From Rosa chinensis (lineage: Eukaryota > Streptophyta > Magnoliopsida > Rosales > Rosaceae): a stretch of DNA of 64,000 nt. Shown one piece after another: positions 1 through 10,520 of the stretch; position 1 is the stretch's first letter, and every line of letters begins with the position of its first letter. The stretch lies in contig NC_037090.1 in assembly GCF_002994745.2 (NCBI RefSeq), positions 21,440,001 through 21,504,000 of the forward strand, read 5' to 3'. The notes beneath the pieces were generated by a model. It had not been told where the DNA came from. It saw only the letters and a list, made by a program, of their open reading frames with translations, and did not search any database. A program made the translations under genes and the position numbers.

Positions 1-27
1 CGCCGTAGATGATCAGCTAGAAGGACT

Positions 28-711
28 CTAATTGAAGTAATCAATTTTGCACCTCTTGGTCTCAAAAGTAGTTGCCGAATTCCCATTCGTACTCAAAGGA
101 ACCTTCAAGTCACATTCAACTCTGGGCTTGAACTTTCCGGTCTTGATCCGACCGAACTTGAACCGGATCCTCAAGTAAAGCTTCATCTCAATCTCGTAAA
201 CTCCTTCACTCGTCTGCTTTTGATACTCCGACTGCAAATTGGACCCAACAAGCAACTGCTGTCCATTGAACACGGGGTTCAAAACGTTGGTGGTTTTGTG
301 TCCTTGGTAAAACGGGGTGAGAGTGATCGTGCTGAACCTCTGGCCCTCGTAGTTAGCTCTGGCTTCGATGCGGTCGTAGTAGATGCCGAGCTTTTTGTTA
401 GGGTTTCGGATGGTGAGGTTGAGGCCGAGGTTGTAGTGGAGGTTGTTGTCGGAGGAGTAGTTGAACTGGGTGAGGGCGGCGTCGGTGACGTGGAACTTGA
501 CACGGTTAGGTTTGACTATGAGCCAGAAGACGAAGAAGGCGAGGCCCATGAAGACGATGGCGGTGACGATGAGCTTGAAGACGAGGCCGAAGATACAGCT
601 GCAGCAGCAGCCGAGGGGACCTCCGCCGCGGCCGACGCTTTGGTATGACTCCCTCTTGGGCGGGATGGATGGGCCGTAGTAGGCTCCATTCAAGCCTTGT
701 TTCTCCGACAT
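28..711 (-). CDS. NHL10: NDR1/HIN1-like protein (NHL10/YLS9 type), copy 1
   Basis: Single-exon gene of 227 aa, the usual NHL10 length. A short cytosolic N-terminus contains the family stretch LNGAYYGPSIPP and a cysteine cluster (CCCSC, about residues 35-39). One membrane helix follows (about 41-66), then a LEA_2-type extracytosolic domain with the hallmark NPNKKLGIYYD and YQGHK. NLT is a possible N-glycosylation site. NHL10-type proteins are known plasma-membrane proteins induced in pathogen response and senescence; the biochemical role is unsettled. This is the most divergent of the five paralogues: it has KLGIYYD rather than KIGVYYD, a different segment after GSNL (QSEYQKQTSEG), and a CKIDYFN end. 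The start is fixed by the shared MSEKQ N-terminus. The stop lies 28 bases from the window edge, so its 3' flank is mostly outside. Confidence 0.93.
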   Translation of the reverse strand: MSEKQGLNGAYYGPSIPPKRESYQSVGRGGGPLGCCCSCIFGLVFKLIVTAIVFMGLAFFVFWLIVKPNRVKFHVTDAALTQFNYSSDNNLHYNLGLNLTIRNPNKKLGIYYDRIEARANYEGQRFSTITLTPFYQGHKTTNVLNPVFNGQQLLVGSNLQSEYQKQTSEGVYEIEMKLYLRIRFKFGRIKTGKFKPRVECDLKVPLSTNGNSATTFETKRCKIDYFN

Positions 712-1086
712 GGAAGCTGAAACTGAGAAAAGAGAAAAGACTATGGAAAGCTGGTCAATGAAATGGGGGTAAAAGAAGAGTGGAATATGAAGAAGCTGAG
801 GTGAAGCGAGTTATATATATAGGAAAGTGGGAAATGAGGAATTGGTGGGCTGAGATATATATGTGTATATATATCTGTGTGTGTGTATAATAAGGAAGGA
901 AATACGGCAAGAACGCGTTGGGTGGGTAAACAAAAATCAACGCGCTAGTTTACGTTTACGGAAGACATATAGCTAGCTCTTATCCGAGGCAGCGTGTGGA
1001 TGTGGTTTGTGAACTCATTAGAATTAGAATGCGGGGATGTTTCTTCGTAGCTTCCATGGTGCCCCATCGATCGAGGTCGAGTCATT
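712..1086 (-). promoter_or_regulatory. promoter of NHL10 copy 1
   Basis: Reading toward the gene, a TATA-like run lies at 811-821, about 100-110 bp before the ATG. Two CGCG boxes follow: ACGCGT at 913-918 (about -202) and ACGCGC at 940-945 (about -229). A block shared with the other copies, containing GCAGCGTGTGGATG, is at about 990-1003. A second shared block, written on the plus strand as CTTCCATGG...CGAGTCATT, is at about 1051-1086. CGCG boxes are the known binding sites of CAMTA calmodulin-binding factors. Function here is inferred from position and conservation only. Confidence 0.5.
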
Positions 1087-1251
1087 ATTTGCTTGACTTC
1101 TGTGATGGTTCTTTTCGTAAGTCTATTATGGGCAAATGCCAATTGTGGGAGTTGAGATTAATCACGCTTGGCCGTTTGGACAAAGGACTATGAAAAGCGA
1201 GTAGGGAGTGTCCAAATTAGAGAACACGTCACTTGAATAGGCAAACATACA

Positions 1252-1394
1252 CTTCTAAACGTTCACTATATATAGATGCTGTAGGGTGCCATTGTTTTGT
1301 GAATAAGAGCATAGAAATACCATTTTACCAAACATTTATTCCCAGAATACCAACCAAGGTAACTAGCTAGCCAGGTAGGGAACGCAAATTTTGA
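1252..1394 (+). repeat. left arm of a 9-kb-spaced inverted repeat
   Basis: About 143 bp whose reverse complement recurs at 10381-10520 with only a few differences, for example the runs CCCAGAATACCAACCAAGG and GAACGCAAATTTTGA. A diverged direct relative lies upstream of NHL10 copy 4 (about 47545-47655). The arm is therefore ancestral NHL upstream sequence rather than a transposon end. Confidence 0.8.
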
Positions 1395-1410
1395 TGAAAG
1401 AAACTAACTC

Positions 1411-1576
1411 ATTTAGTGGTTGTAGGTGCAATATTAACCTTTGTTCTCATGTTGACTTTGTGTCAATTCCTTTCAAAAACCGTTTTTTATGTTCTTGTTC
1501 ACATGATTTTAAAACAAAACAAAAGTCATTAAACAAATGTTCAATTTTTAATTGCTTCCAATTTTTCATTTCTTTA
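1411..1576 (+). repeat. 166-bp direct duplication abutting the copia 5' LTR (left copy)
   Basis: This stretch (ATTTAGTGGTTG...TTTCTTTA) is repeated at 9072-9241. By eye the copies are identical except for a 4-bp ATCT present only in the right copy. The left copy ends exactly where the 5' LTR begins, and the right copy starts exactly where the 3' LTR ends, so together they occupy the position of a target-site duplication. Confidence 0.88.
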
Positions 1577-1791
1577 TGTTAAAGGAAAAACATATTGTGT
1601 GCCTTCGTCAAAGTGATTGACGGAAAGGGAATCAAGCAATTACCGATTAACATCAATCAACATGAATTACGGACCAATCAGTAGTTAATGTCATCATTGT
1701 AATTGTTCTTTCCATTGTAATTCTCTCCCTATATAAAAGGGTTATGAAATGAAATGAGTAGACCAATTCCAATTGGCATTTTACTTTTACA
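1577..1791 (+). repeat. 5' LTR of copia-1
   Basis: 215 bp, TG...CA ends, with a TATATAAAAGG promoter-like motif near 1730. It matches 8857-9071 except for a G/A and an A/G difference seen by eye. Confidence 0.92.
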
Positions 1792-3601
1792 CGTTATCAG
1801 CACGCTCTGAGCCAAGAGCCAAGAAAAAAAATCTAGTTTTCTAGTTTCTTTCTTCTTCCGTGAAAAAAAATAAATAAATAAAATAAACCAAAACCTAGAA
1901 AAAAAAATTTCTGCCGCCACCAACAAACAAAAAAAAAAAATATTCAATTCCCCAGCGCCGGCAACGCCTCTGCCGTGCGCCTTGCAGCCTCCCAAAACCG
2001 GCCTGCCTCACAGCCGGTTCGTTCCACAGCCAGCGAACCCCACGGCCTCGCAGCACCCATCCCCGCGCACAGCAGCACACAGATCCAGCACTCTTGCAGC
2101 AGCCTTTCTGCACCCGCGCCATGCCCTGCAGCGGCTCTGCACCCGCGCCATGCCCTGGACCGGCTCTGTCCGATCGGGGACCTCAAGCCCACACCGGCTC
2201 CGTCCATATCAGCAGCAACCCATCTGCACAGCCCCCGCTGCAAAGCATCAGCCACCGCCTGCGCACACAACCTACGACCTGCGCAGCCCAGCATCTGCCA
2301 CAGCGCCTGCAGCAGCCCTTCACCAATCGCTGCCCATCCCCGCGAGGCCCCTCGCCCATCCCTGTGCCCATACACCGCAGCTCGCCTTCAACCTTGCAGC
2401 CCCGCCTTCAGGGTGTCCCAGATCGGAGTCGTCGGCGCTGCCCCCACTGGTACACGAAAGGAACAGAAAAAAACAAAAACAACAAAGAAGAAGACACGAA
2501 AAAAAAAAAAAAACAAAGAAGAAGAAGCGAAAAAAAAACCCCGGTCCAAAGAACAGGACCCGGCCCAAGAAAAAAAGTGGTAATTGAAAAAAAAAAAAGG
2601 GGCTCTGCAGCCCAGCCAGAAAAAGAAAAAAAAAAACAGGCCTTGCGGCCCAGAAAAAAGTGGAACAGAAAAGAAAAAATAAGGCCCCTGCGGCCCAAAA
2701 AAAAAAAAAAGAAGAAGAAACAGGCCCTGTGGCCCAGAAAAGAAGACAGAAAAAAAGGCCCAAAGAGACCCGGCCCAGCAAAAAAAAAAAAAAAAAAACA
2801 AACGAAAAAAATAATAAGGCCCACTGCTGATAAGATAAAGGAAGCGGCCCAGTTTTTCTTCTCAAGCACATCGCTACGCACGCTTGCATCAACACGCGCG
2901 TGCGCTAGGATTATTTTATTTTCTCGAAATCAAGTATGTTTTCCTTATTTTTATTTTATGATTTAACAAAACATGCTTTATACTTTATTGTTTATGCTTT
3001 TATTATATTTTGTTATTAAGCATGTTTTATTCGATAATATTAATCCTCTTACAGCATGCTTTGTTATTTATGTTTTAATTAATTATGTTTAAGCATGTTT
3101 CAATTATGCTATAGTTTATACTTTATTTTTTTGAACATGCCATACATATCTTGTTATATATTATTTATGCAATTGTGAGCATGTTTTGTGAATTTTATTT
3201 ATGCTTATATAGTTATCCCTAAGCATGTCTTTAATTATGCTATTGTTTATATTTTATTTTACGCATGCTATATTATTGTTATTATTATGTGTAGCATATA
3301 ATTTGTTGTATATTTGTGAAATTTGAGCATGTCATGTAGTTTATTTTTATATGCTATATTTAAATGTGCTATGATTATTTTTTTAATGCAACATATCAAT
3401 ACCGTTTGGCCATGATAATGAAAATTCATGCGCATTATAGACACACTAACTGTGATAAAGTATTTTCACATAGCATCGAAAAAAAAAATGTGTGACCATT
3501 ACGAATCTTGGTCTTGAAATCTAATTCATACATTTGGAAAATAATTTACGTGGATGTCTTTATGACTGCGTAATTTATATCTTCTCTTTTGTTTTATGTA
3601 G
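1792..3601 (+). other. unusual 1.8-kb untranslated leader of copia-1
   Basis: Three compositional zones lie between the LTR and gag. A GC-rich block (about 1945-2450) repeats CACCCGCGCCATGCCCTG and is open in several frames. A purine-rich block (about 2460-2830) alternates poly(A) with GGCCCAG or GCGGCCCA units. An AT-rich block (about 2960-3600) repeats GCATG and TTATGCTAT motifs. The segment ends in a polypyrimidine tract and AG (TTGTTTTATGTAG) directly before the gag ATG, like a 3' splice site. The long frames here look like composition artefacts, not protein genes. Confidence 0.6.
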
Positions 3602-4576
3602 ATGGCTGATCCAACTCGACCTGAGTTTGACATCTTGGACTCAGAAGGACTTGAGTACCATCGTTGGGTTTCCGATATGGAAACTGCCTTTGTGGCAAAA
3701 GCCTACACTGCCACCATTACTGATCCCAAAGATGATGAACTATCTAATAAGGTGAAAGCAGATGCCTTAATTTTTCTGAGGCGACATATTGATCCTAGCC
3801 TACGCTGGGAGTACCTTCAGTTGAAGACACCCAAAGCACTATGGGATGCCCTTAAAGGACGTTTTGGGAACATTCACGATACTTTGCTCCCAGGACTGGC
3901 TGTTCAGTGGAATGGAATCCGCTTGCTTGACTATAAAAAGGTCAATGACTTCAACAAGGACATGTTGCGCTTAAAGGCACGTCTCAATTTCTGTGGAAGG
4001 GAAATCACAGAAGATGATATGATCTACAAGACTCTTACCACCTTTCCTAATTCAGCTTTTATACTAGCGAACCAGTATCAGTTGGATTATGACAACAAAA
4101 GAATCACAACTTTCAATAAGTTGATAAGCCTACTGCAAGTGGCTGAGAAACAAAATAAGATTCTCTTGAATAACAATGCCAGGCCCACTGGGACAAAGAA
4201 AATTCCCGAGGCTAATTATGGAAAAATGAAAGGTGGAAATAACTCCAATGTAAGGGGGTTTAGACGTGCTGATACCTACCCACGTGGCAACCATGCACCA
4301 CGTGGAAAGGGACATGGGGATCATGGAAACAAGATGCAAAAGGAAAGAGTTGACAATGAACCATGCTATAGGTGTGGATTCATTGGGCATTGGTACAAGA
4401 ACTGCCAAGCAAACAACAGAGTAGCAGCCAATTACAAGAGGTATAGAGAGTCTAAAGAACAAGTGGCTCACTATATGGAAGAAGGAGGTCATGACCTAGA
4501 CGTCAACCTTACAGTTGCAGACTCCAATGGCAAAGAGGAACTTGCTAAGTCAATGGATGCTTTCAATCTTGACTAA
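3602..4576 (+). CDS. copia-1 Gag (capsid/nucleocapsid)
   Basis: An intact 324-aa Gag. The N-terminal part carries a copia-type capsid region with LWDALKGRF near residue 80. A basic Gly/Arg/Asn-rich linker follows. One CCHC zinc knuckle, CYRCGFIGHWYKNC, begins at Cys255. Gag forms the cytoplasmic virus-like particle and packages the element RNA. The ATG is chosen because it directly follows the acceptor-like sequence and starts the conserved region. It is the only unbroken protein of this element. The stop at 4574-4576 separates it from pol, which resumes 367 bp later. Confidence 0.85.
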   Translation: MADPTRPEFDILDSEGLEYHRWVSDMETAFVAKAYTATITDPKDDELSNKVKADALIFLRRHIDPSLRWEYLQLKTPKALWDALKGRFGNIHDTLLPGLAVQWNGIRLLDYKKVNDFNKDMLRLKARLNFCGREITEDDMIYKTLTTFPNSAFILANQYQLDYDNKRITTFNKLISLLQVAEKQNKILLNNNARPTGTKKIPEANYGKMKGGNNSNVRGFRRADTYPRGNHAPRGKGHGDHGNKMQKERVDNEPCYRCGFIGHWYKNCQANNRVAANYKRYRESKEQVAHYMEEGGHDLDVNLTVADSNGKEELAKSMDAFNLD

Positions 4577-4943
4577 TCTGCTTTATTCATTTTATTTTCC
4601 AAAAACAGTTGTGAAGGCATGATGCCTCATTTTTAATTAGACTATTGTTTGGTCTTAAAGTTTATTTTCAATCATGGATTGATGAATAAGATTTCTGAAC
4701 AAGACCTTGATTTGATTATCGTTGGCTTATTAATAAATTTCGAATTTTATTCTGAAGCACTGAATTTATTCAAATTTATTTTCTATACACATATTTACAT
4801 GGTTCGACATAGCACTATAAAGATGTAAAGCAATACATCTAGAGAAAAATTATTAGAATGAAAAGAATATCATTCTACGCAAATAGAAATACTCTAAAGA
4901 ATATGAGTTATATTTTCTAAATACCTCCCATTTATTTGTAGGA
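4577..4943 (+). other. AT-rich intron-like spacer between copia-1 gag and pol
   Basis: 367 bp without an open frame, ending in TTTATTTGTAG immediately before the protease frame. The end resembles a plant 3' splice site. No convincing donor was located, so splicing is only a suggestion. Confidence 0.35.
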
Positions 4944-7900
4944 ATGAATGGAGGAGAACTTGAGTGCTTAATTGATAGTGGGACTACCCACACAATATTA
5001 AGAAATAGGCAATTATTCATTGAACTAATAGCCTATAATTCCTCTGTGACTACGATGATTGGATTATCACAACTAATAAAAGGGCGAGGAACTGCCAAAT
5101 TTTTGCTGCCTAATGGCGCAACATTTCAAGTCACAGACGCTCTATATGCACCTAGAGCTGATCGAACCTTGTTAAGTTTCAAAGATATTTGTGCCAACGG
5201 TTATCATGTAACAACACACCGTGAGAATGGAACTGAATACCTTGATATTAACTCTAATGAATGTGGAAAGAAACGCATTTTTAGAGAAACTTATGAGTCA
5301 ATCTAGTGGACTGTACCTTACTACGATTTGGATCATTGAATCCTATATTGTCACCAACAATGAAATGTGGGACCCTGACTCATACAGGCTTTTGCATGAC
5401 CGCCTACGGCACCAAGGTCGTGACATGATGATCCGTATTTTTAAAGAACTCACACGGACATCCCTTCTTTCGAGTGAAAAATAGGAGAAGAATCCGCCAC
5501 ACTGCAAGGTGTCGGTTCTAGTATGGCTCAAATGCAGCCATTACCTTCTGAAGTACCAGAAGCACTACCTCCCTCCCATTATGCCTCATTGACTATCTCA
5601 AAGGCACATCACTCGTTTTGCAAAGCCTGCTCTTTAGCAAAAACAGGATCGAGACCTTCCTATGCTAAAGATACAAAACAAAACATTCCATTCTTACAAA
5701 GGATACAAGGAGATATCTGTGGACCTATCCATCCAGAATACGGGTCATTCAAGCACTTTATGGTTCTGGTGGATGCTTCGACACACTGGTCACATGTCGT
5801 TTTATTGTCCACAAGAAATGCTGCATTTGTAAAACTCCTAGCACAGATTATAAGTTTAAGGGCTCACCACCCTGATCACCTTATCAAGTCTATAAGGCTT
5901 GATAATGCTAGAGTTTACATCAAAAGCATTTGATGATTATTGCATGTCTATCGGGATTGATGTAGAGCATCGTGTACCCCATGTGCATACACAAAATGGT
6001 CTCGCAGAAGCCACCATCGAAAGGCTACAGATGGTGGCTAGGGCATTGGTTATGCGCCCCAACCTGCCTATATTTGCCTGGGGTTATGCAATATTGCACG
6101 CAGCTTTACTTATTCGTTTAAGACCCACAGCTAGCCAACCATTTTCTGCATACCAGTTGGTAACTGGATATGAGCCTGACACCTCACACTTACGCATATT
6201 TGGTTGAGCAGTATATGTGCCTATTGCGCCCCCATAACGCACCACAATGGGTCCTCAGAGACGATTAAGTATTTATGTTGGATACGAATCCCCAACAATT
6301 ATCTGCTATTTGGAATCCTTGACAGGCGATCTCTCTACCGCTAGATTTGCGGATTGTCACTTTGATGAGACAGTCTTCCCGTCGTTAGGGGGAGATAGGA
6401 AAAAGGATTTTCCAAGGAAACGACAGGAATTGTCGTGGTTTGTCCCCACTCTGTCTCATCTTGATCCCCGCACTTCATAAAGTGAAAGTGAAGTGAAAAG
6501 AATAATCGATCTTCAGAACGTAGCAGATTCGATGCCTGATGCATTTACTGATATCGTAAAAGTGACGAGATCACATATACCAGCTGCAAATGTGCCTGCA
6601 AGGTTAGAAGTCCCCAACAAGGGGCATGGTGCCGCAGATAGAGGCACTGCAATCGCACTTAGTGGAGGTGTGGTTGAGGCCGTGGCTCCCCAAGGAAGAG
6701 GGGGAGGTCACTTGGTTCGATTGACACTCACCCAAGGAAGAAGAGGGTGAGTAAGGCACAAACCAATCATCAATGTATAGAATCCCTCTCATGAGATTGT
6801 CTCTGATTATAGTTATGTCCATGAATCAATACTGGAGGACGCTCCGATGTTTAAAATGATTCCAGAGAACAAAGAAATCTCAGAGGATTATGAGAGTGCG
6901 TATGAGTTGATAGAAAGATCTTCCATACACATTGATGATATATACTGTTGCTCAAGGAATCATAGAGCACGATGATATCGAACCACGCTCTGTTGAAAAA
7001 TGTCAACAAAGAGCAGATTGGCCTAAATGGAAAGAATCAATCCAGGTAGAATTAGATTCTCTGACAAAGAGACAGGTATTTGGTCAGGTAGTGCTAACCC
7101 CACCAAGTGTAAAGCCTATAGGACATAAATGAGTCTTTGTCAGGAAGCGTAATGAGAAGAATGAAGTCCTGAGGTACAAGGCTTGCCTTGTGGCGCAAGG
7201 TTTCTCACAACGCCCTGGAATTGACTACGAGGAGACATACTCTCCCGTAATGGACGTTAAAACGTTCCGCTACTTAGTTAGCTTAGTAATTTCAGAAGGA
7301 CTGGAAATGCAGCTCATGGATGTGGTTACTGCATATCTCTATGGGGATCTAGATTCAAAGATATATATGAAAAGTGCCTAATGGCCTTACATTACCCAAG
7401 TCAAGTGACTCTAAACCACAGAGTGCGTTTGCAATTAAGTTGAAACGCTCACTTTACGGATTGAAACAATCCAGACGGATGTGGTATACCCGTCTAAGTG
7501 ACTACTTGATTGGGAAGGGATATAAGAACGATGAATTATGCCCCTGCGTATTCATAAAGAAAACAAGTTCCGGATTTGCAATTGTAGTAGTATATGTCAT
7601 AACTGGTACTCTTGATGAAATAAGAGAAACCGCGAGCTACTTGAAATCCGAATTTGAGATGAAGGATCTTGGGAAAACTCGATTCCATCTAGGCCTTGAA
7701 CTAGAACACCGAGTTTGTGGAATATTAATCCACCAGTCTGCATATGTCCAAAAGTCAGGCGATATAACATGGACAAAGCACATCCTGCTAGCACTCCCAT
7801 GATCGGTCGAAGTTTGGATGCAAGGAAAGATCCATTTCGTCCAAAGGAAGATGACGAAGAGGTGTTGGGAGCTGAAATTCCCTATCTAAGTACAATAGGC

Positions 7901-8723
7901 GCATTATTGCACTTAGGCATGTACTCGACCAGACATTGCATTCTCAATGAACTTGTTAGCTAAATTTAGCTCAGCGCCAACGCAGCGTCATTGGAATGGT
8001 ATCAAGAACATCTTCGATACCTAAAAGGAACCATTGACTTGGGACTGTTTTTTCCCTACAGAGAGACAAGAGGGACCGCAGATGGAACTGCAATCTCTAA
8101 AGGAAATGTTGATGGCGAAAACGCCACTCACTACACTAAAACGCCAAATGACGTTTTGGTCGGTTTTGCTGATGCTGGATACGTATCTGACCCACATATC
8201 GTTCCCAAACTGGTTATGTATTTACCAATGGGAATACAGCGATATCTTGGAGATCAACCAAGAAAACCTTTATGGCTACCTCCTCGAACCACTCAGAGAT
8301 CATTATTCTACATGAGGCGGTTCTTGAGTGTGTATGGTTAAAAACTATCATTGCACATATTCGAGGGACTAGTGGTTTGAGTTCTACCACTGAAGAGCCT
8401 ACTTGCATTTACAAACACAATGCAGCTTGCATCGAACAGATGAAGCTAGGTTATATTAAGGGTGATAACACAAAACACATATCGCCAAAGTGTCCTATAA
8501 TCAGCAACAACAGACTCTCCTCAAGATTCAAATGAATCAAGTAAGGTCTGAGGAGAATGTGGCAGATTTGTTCACCAAATCATTGCCTAAGGACATATTT
8601 GAGAAACATGTGAAAAGCATAGGAATGCGAAGACTTTCCAAGCTCCCTAGATTAATGCAAGTATCAGGGGGAGGTGTAGACGTCAGGGGGAGTCTAACAC
8701 ACACATGTCATACTCAAATGTAA
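4944..8723 (+). pseudogene. copia-1 pol remnant (protease, integrase, RT, RNase H)
   Basis: Pieces in order across changing frames. Protease has CLIDSGTTHT near 4965-4995. Integrase has CKAC near 5620, QGDICGP at about 5707, RLDNA near 5895 and HTQNGLAEATIERL near 5990. RT has ACLVAQGFSQRPGIDYEE near 7180 and the SLYGLKQS motif near 7450. RNase H remnants follow, including FADAGY at about 8165. Stops or shifts occur at about 5306, 5484, 5933, 6207, 6480, 7132, 7381 and later. The RT catalytic aspartate pair normally in YVDD is missing: the frame reads VVYVITGTL near 7590. The pol cannot be active. Confidence 0.88.
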
Positions 8724-8856
8724 AAGGTGCGTTGTGCTCTTTTCCTTCGACCAAGGTGTATTTTTGTCCCACAGGGTTTTTTTTGTTACTTGGCAAGGTT
8801 TTTAGTGAGGCAACAACTCATGCACCATTTCGTCTTTGACTTGGCACAAGGGGGAG

Positions 8857-9071
8857 TGTTAAAGGAAAAACATATTGTGTGCCTTCGTCAAAGTGATTGA
8901 CGGAAAGGGAATCAAGCAATTACCGATTAACATCAATCAACATGAATTACGAACCAATCAGTAGTTAATGTCATCATTGTAATTGTTCTTTCCATTGTAA
9001 TTCTCTCCCTATATAAAGGGGTTATGAAATGAAATGAGTAGACCAATTCCAATTGGCATTTTACTTTTACA
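8857..9071 (+). repeat. 3' LTR of copia-1
   Basis: 215-bp copy of the 5' LTR, preceded by the polypurine tract AAGGGGGAG. The right copy of the 166/170-bp duplication begins at the next base. Confidence 0.92.
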
Positions 9072-9241
9072 ATTTAGTGGTTGTAGGTGCAATATTAACC
9101 TTTGTTCTCATGTTGACTTTGTGTCAATTCCTTTCAAAAACCGTTTTTTATGTTCTTGTTCACATGATTTTAAAACAAAACAAAAGTCATTAAACAAATA
9201 TCTGTTCAATTTTTAATTGCTTCCAATTTTTCATTTCTTTA
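9072..9241 (+). repeat. 170-bp direct duplication abutting the copia-1 3' LTR (right copy)
   Basis: Partner of 1411-1576, with a 4-bp ATCT difference. Past 9241 it continues into unduplicated sequence (TGTACCTAATG). Confidence 0.88.
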
Positions 9242-9560
9242 TGTACCTAATGCTTTGCAATGAAATAGCTACATTTGTTGTTTTAGATATGATATAGGAA
9301 GGGAACAACTGCACGGAACGTGGTATATAGAGTCCGGGTAACGTTGTCTAGCGTTTTTTCTTTTAGTAATCATTTTTCGGATTTTCGCTTCTCTTTGCAT
9401 TCAAAGTATATTTGTGGTTGGTGTTATCGAAATGTATGTGTAACGCTGGTGGCCAAAGTAAATAACCAAGGTCGGTGACCAAAAAGAACAAAACGTTGTT
9501 TATTAGATTCAAAGGGAAATGGGGGTAATTCCATGTCTCATGTTGAAAATGAATCTTCGC
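9242..9560. other. anonymous spacer
   Basis: No gene, RNA or clear transposon signature is seen here. The last part may be internal sequence of the adjoining gypsy remnant. Confidence 0.4.
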
Positions 9561-9756
9561 CTCGAGGAAAGAATGGAGGCGGCTAGGGCCTGAGGAAAGA
9601 ATCAAGGCGGCTAGGGCCTGAGGAAAGAATCGAGGTGGCCATGGCTCGAGGAAAGATTCAAGGCAACCAAGGCCCGAGGAAAGATTCGGGGCAGCCAGGG
9701 GTCGAGGAAAGATTCAGGACTGCCAGGGCTTGAGGAAATATTAAAGGCAAGATTCG
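9561..9756 (+). repeat. 28-bp minisatellite, about seven units
   Basis: Seven head-to-tail units built on CGAGGAAAGATTCAAGGC plus GGCCAGGGC, each 28 bp and diverging from left to right. The period is not a multiple of three. It lies just 5' of a polypurine tract and LTR, so it probably belongs to the 3' untranslated end of a gypsy-type element. Confidence 0.8.
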
Positions 9757-9818
9757 AAACAGGCAGAGAATAGAAATTTCCTCTTAGGATGAGTGTCCAA
9801 AGAGATATTTGGGGGCAT

Positions 9819-10332
9819 TGTGGGAGTGGTCAACTTTTGTTGGGCCCGCAATTAAGGCGATTAACTTTGTAGTTAATATAACATTAAATTTCAGTCATGA
9901 ATGCGGCGATTATTATAAAAATAAACACCCAATGATTACAATTATAAGTGCGCAATGAATTACTGTTGTAAGTATGCAATGATTAATCGTTATTAGTGTA
10001 GCAATAATTGTCATCATAAGTGCAGAAATAAATGCAGCCATAAAAGCAGAAATAATGGCGGCTTGTCTCCCAAGTAAGTCATCGCCTATATTAAGGTGGC
10101 TCGACGTTGAGGTAAACCATCTCATTTCGATTTGTTTTACTCCACTCGGCTAAGAAATGTACTGACTTAGGCATCGGAGGGTTTTTTGCAGGTACCTCCC
10201 TCCTCCTCGAGCCGCGGTCAAACTTCAAGTCAACTCTCCAAGGAATTTTCTCGATCGTTCCCGCTCAGCTCCCGCTTCAGTCCGCATTCATTGGTGAGTC
10301 AAACTCCTCTACGGAATTTTTCGTCACCAACA
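9819..10332 (+). mobile_element. Ty3/gypsy-type 3' LTR fragment
   Basis: 514 bp starting TGTGGGAGTGG after a purine-rich TTTGGGGGCAT tract and ending TTTTTCGTCACCAACA. The interior has the TTAGGCATCGGAGGG...GCAGGTACCTCC block common in plant gypsy LTRs, and a degenerate repeat of ATAAGTGCAG-like units at about 9900-10060. No 5' partner or coding region is present, so this is the 3' end of a truncated element. Confidence 0.6.
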
Positions 10333-10380
10333 TCCTGTCACAATTTTCAACATCCATAAGAAATAAAGCCGTAAAAAATA

Positions 10381-10520
10381 TCAAAATTTGCGTTACCTAC
10401 CTGGTTAGCTAGTTACCTTGGTTGGTATTCTGGGAATAAATGTTTGGTAAAAGGGTATTTCTATGCTCTTCACAAAACAAATGTCACCCCTACAGCATCT
10501 ATATAGTGAACGTTTAGAAG
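10381..10520 (-). repeat. right arm of the 9-kb-spaced inverted repeat
   Basis: Reverse complement of 1252-1394, at well over 90% identity by eye. It is an inverted copy of the region upstream of NHL10 copy 1. Confidence 0.8.

Larger units (their letters stand above)
1577..9071 (+). mobile_element. Ty1/copia LTR retrotransposon, pol-defective (copia-1)
   Basis: A 7,495-bp element with 215-bp LTRs (TGTTAAAGG...TTTTACA) that differ at about two positions by eye. The primer-binding region after the 5' LTR reads CGTTATCAGCACGCTC. A polypurine tract (AAGGGGGAG) precedes the 3' LTR. Order inside: long leader, gag, protease, integrase, reverse transcriptase, RNase H, which is the copia order. The gag frame is open, but pol is broken by many stops and frameshifts. 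Near-identical LTRs point to recent insertion, so the copy was probably already defective and moved with proteins supplied by a relative. Confidence 0.93.

Noticed and set aside
220..648. Plus-strand 142-codon frame antisense to NHL10 copy 1
   Set aside because: Low-complexity Glu/Val/Gly composition is the shadow of the sense codons.
2320..2895. Minus-strand phenylalanine-rich frames
   Set aside because: Complement of the poly(A)/GGCCC repeats; simple-sequence artefact.
2094..2966. 290-codon plus-strand frame in the copia-1 leader
   Set aside because: Proline-rich then lysine-rich content follows base composition, several frames are open at once, and it lies in an untranslated leader.
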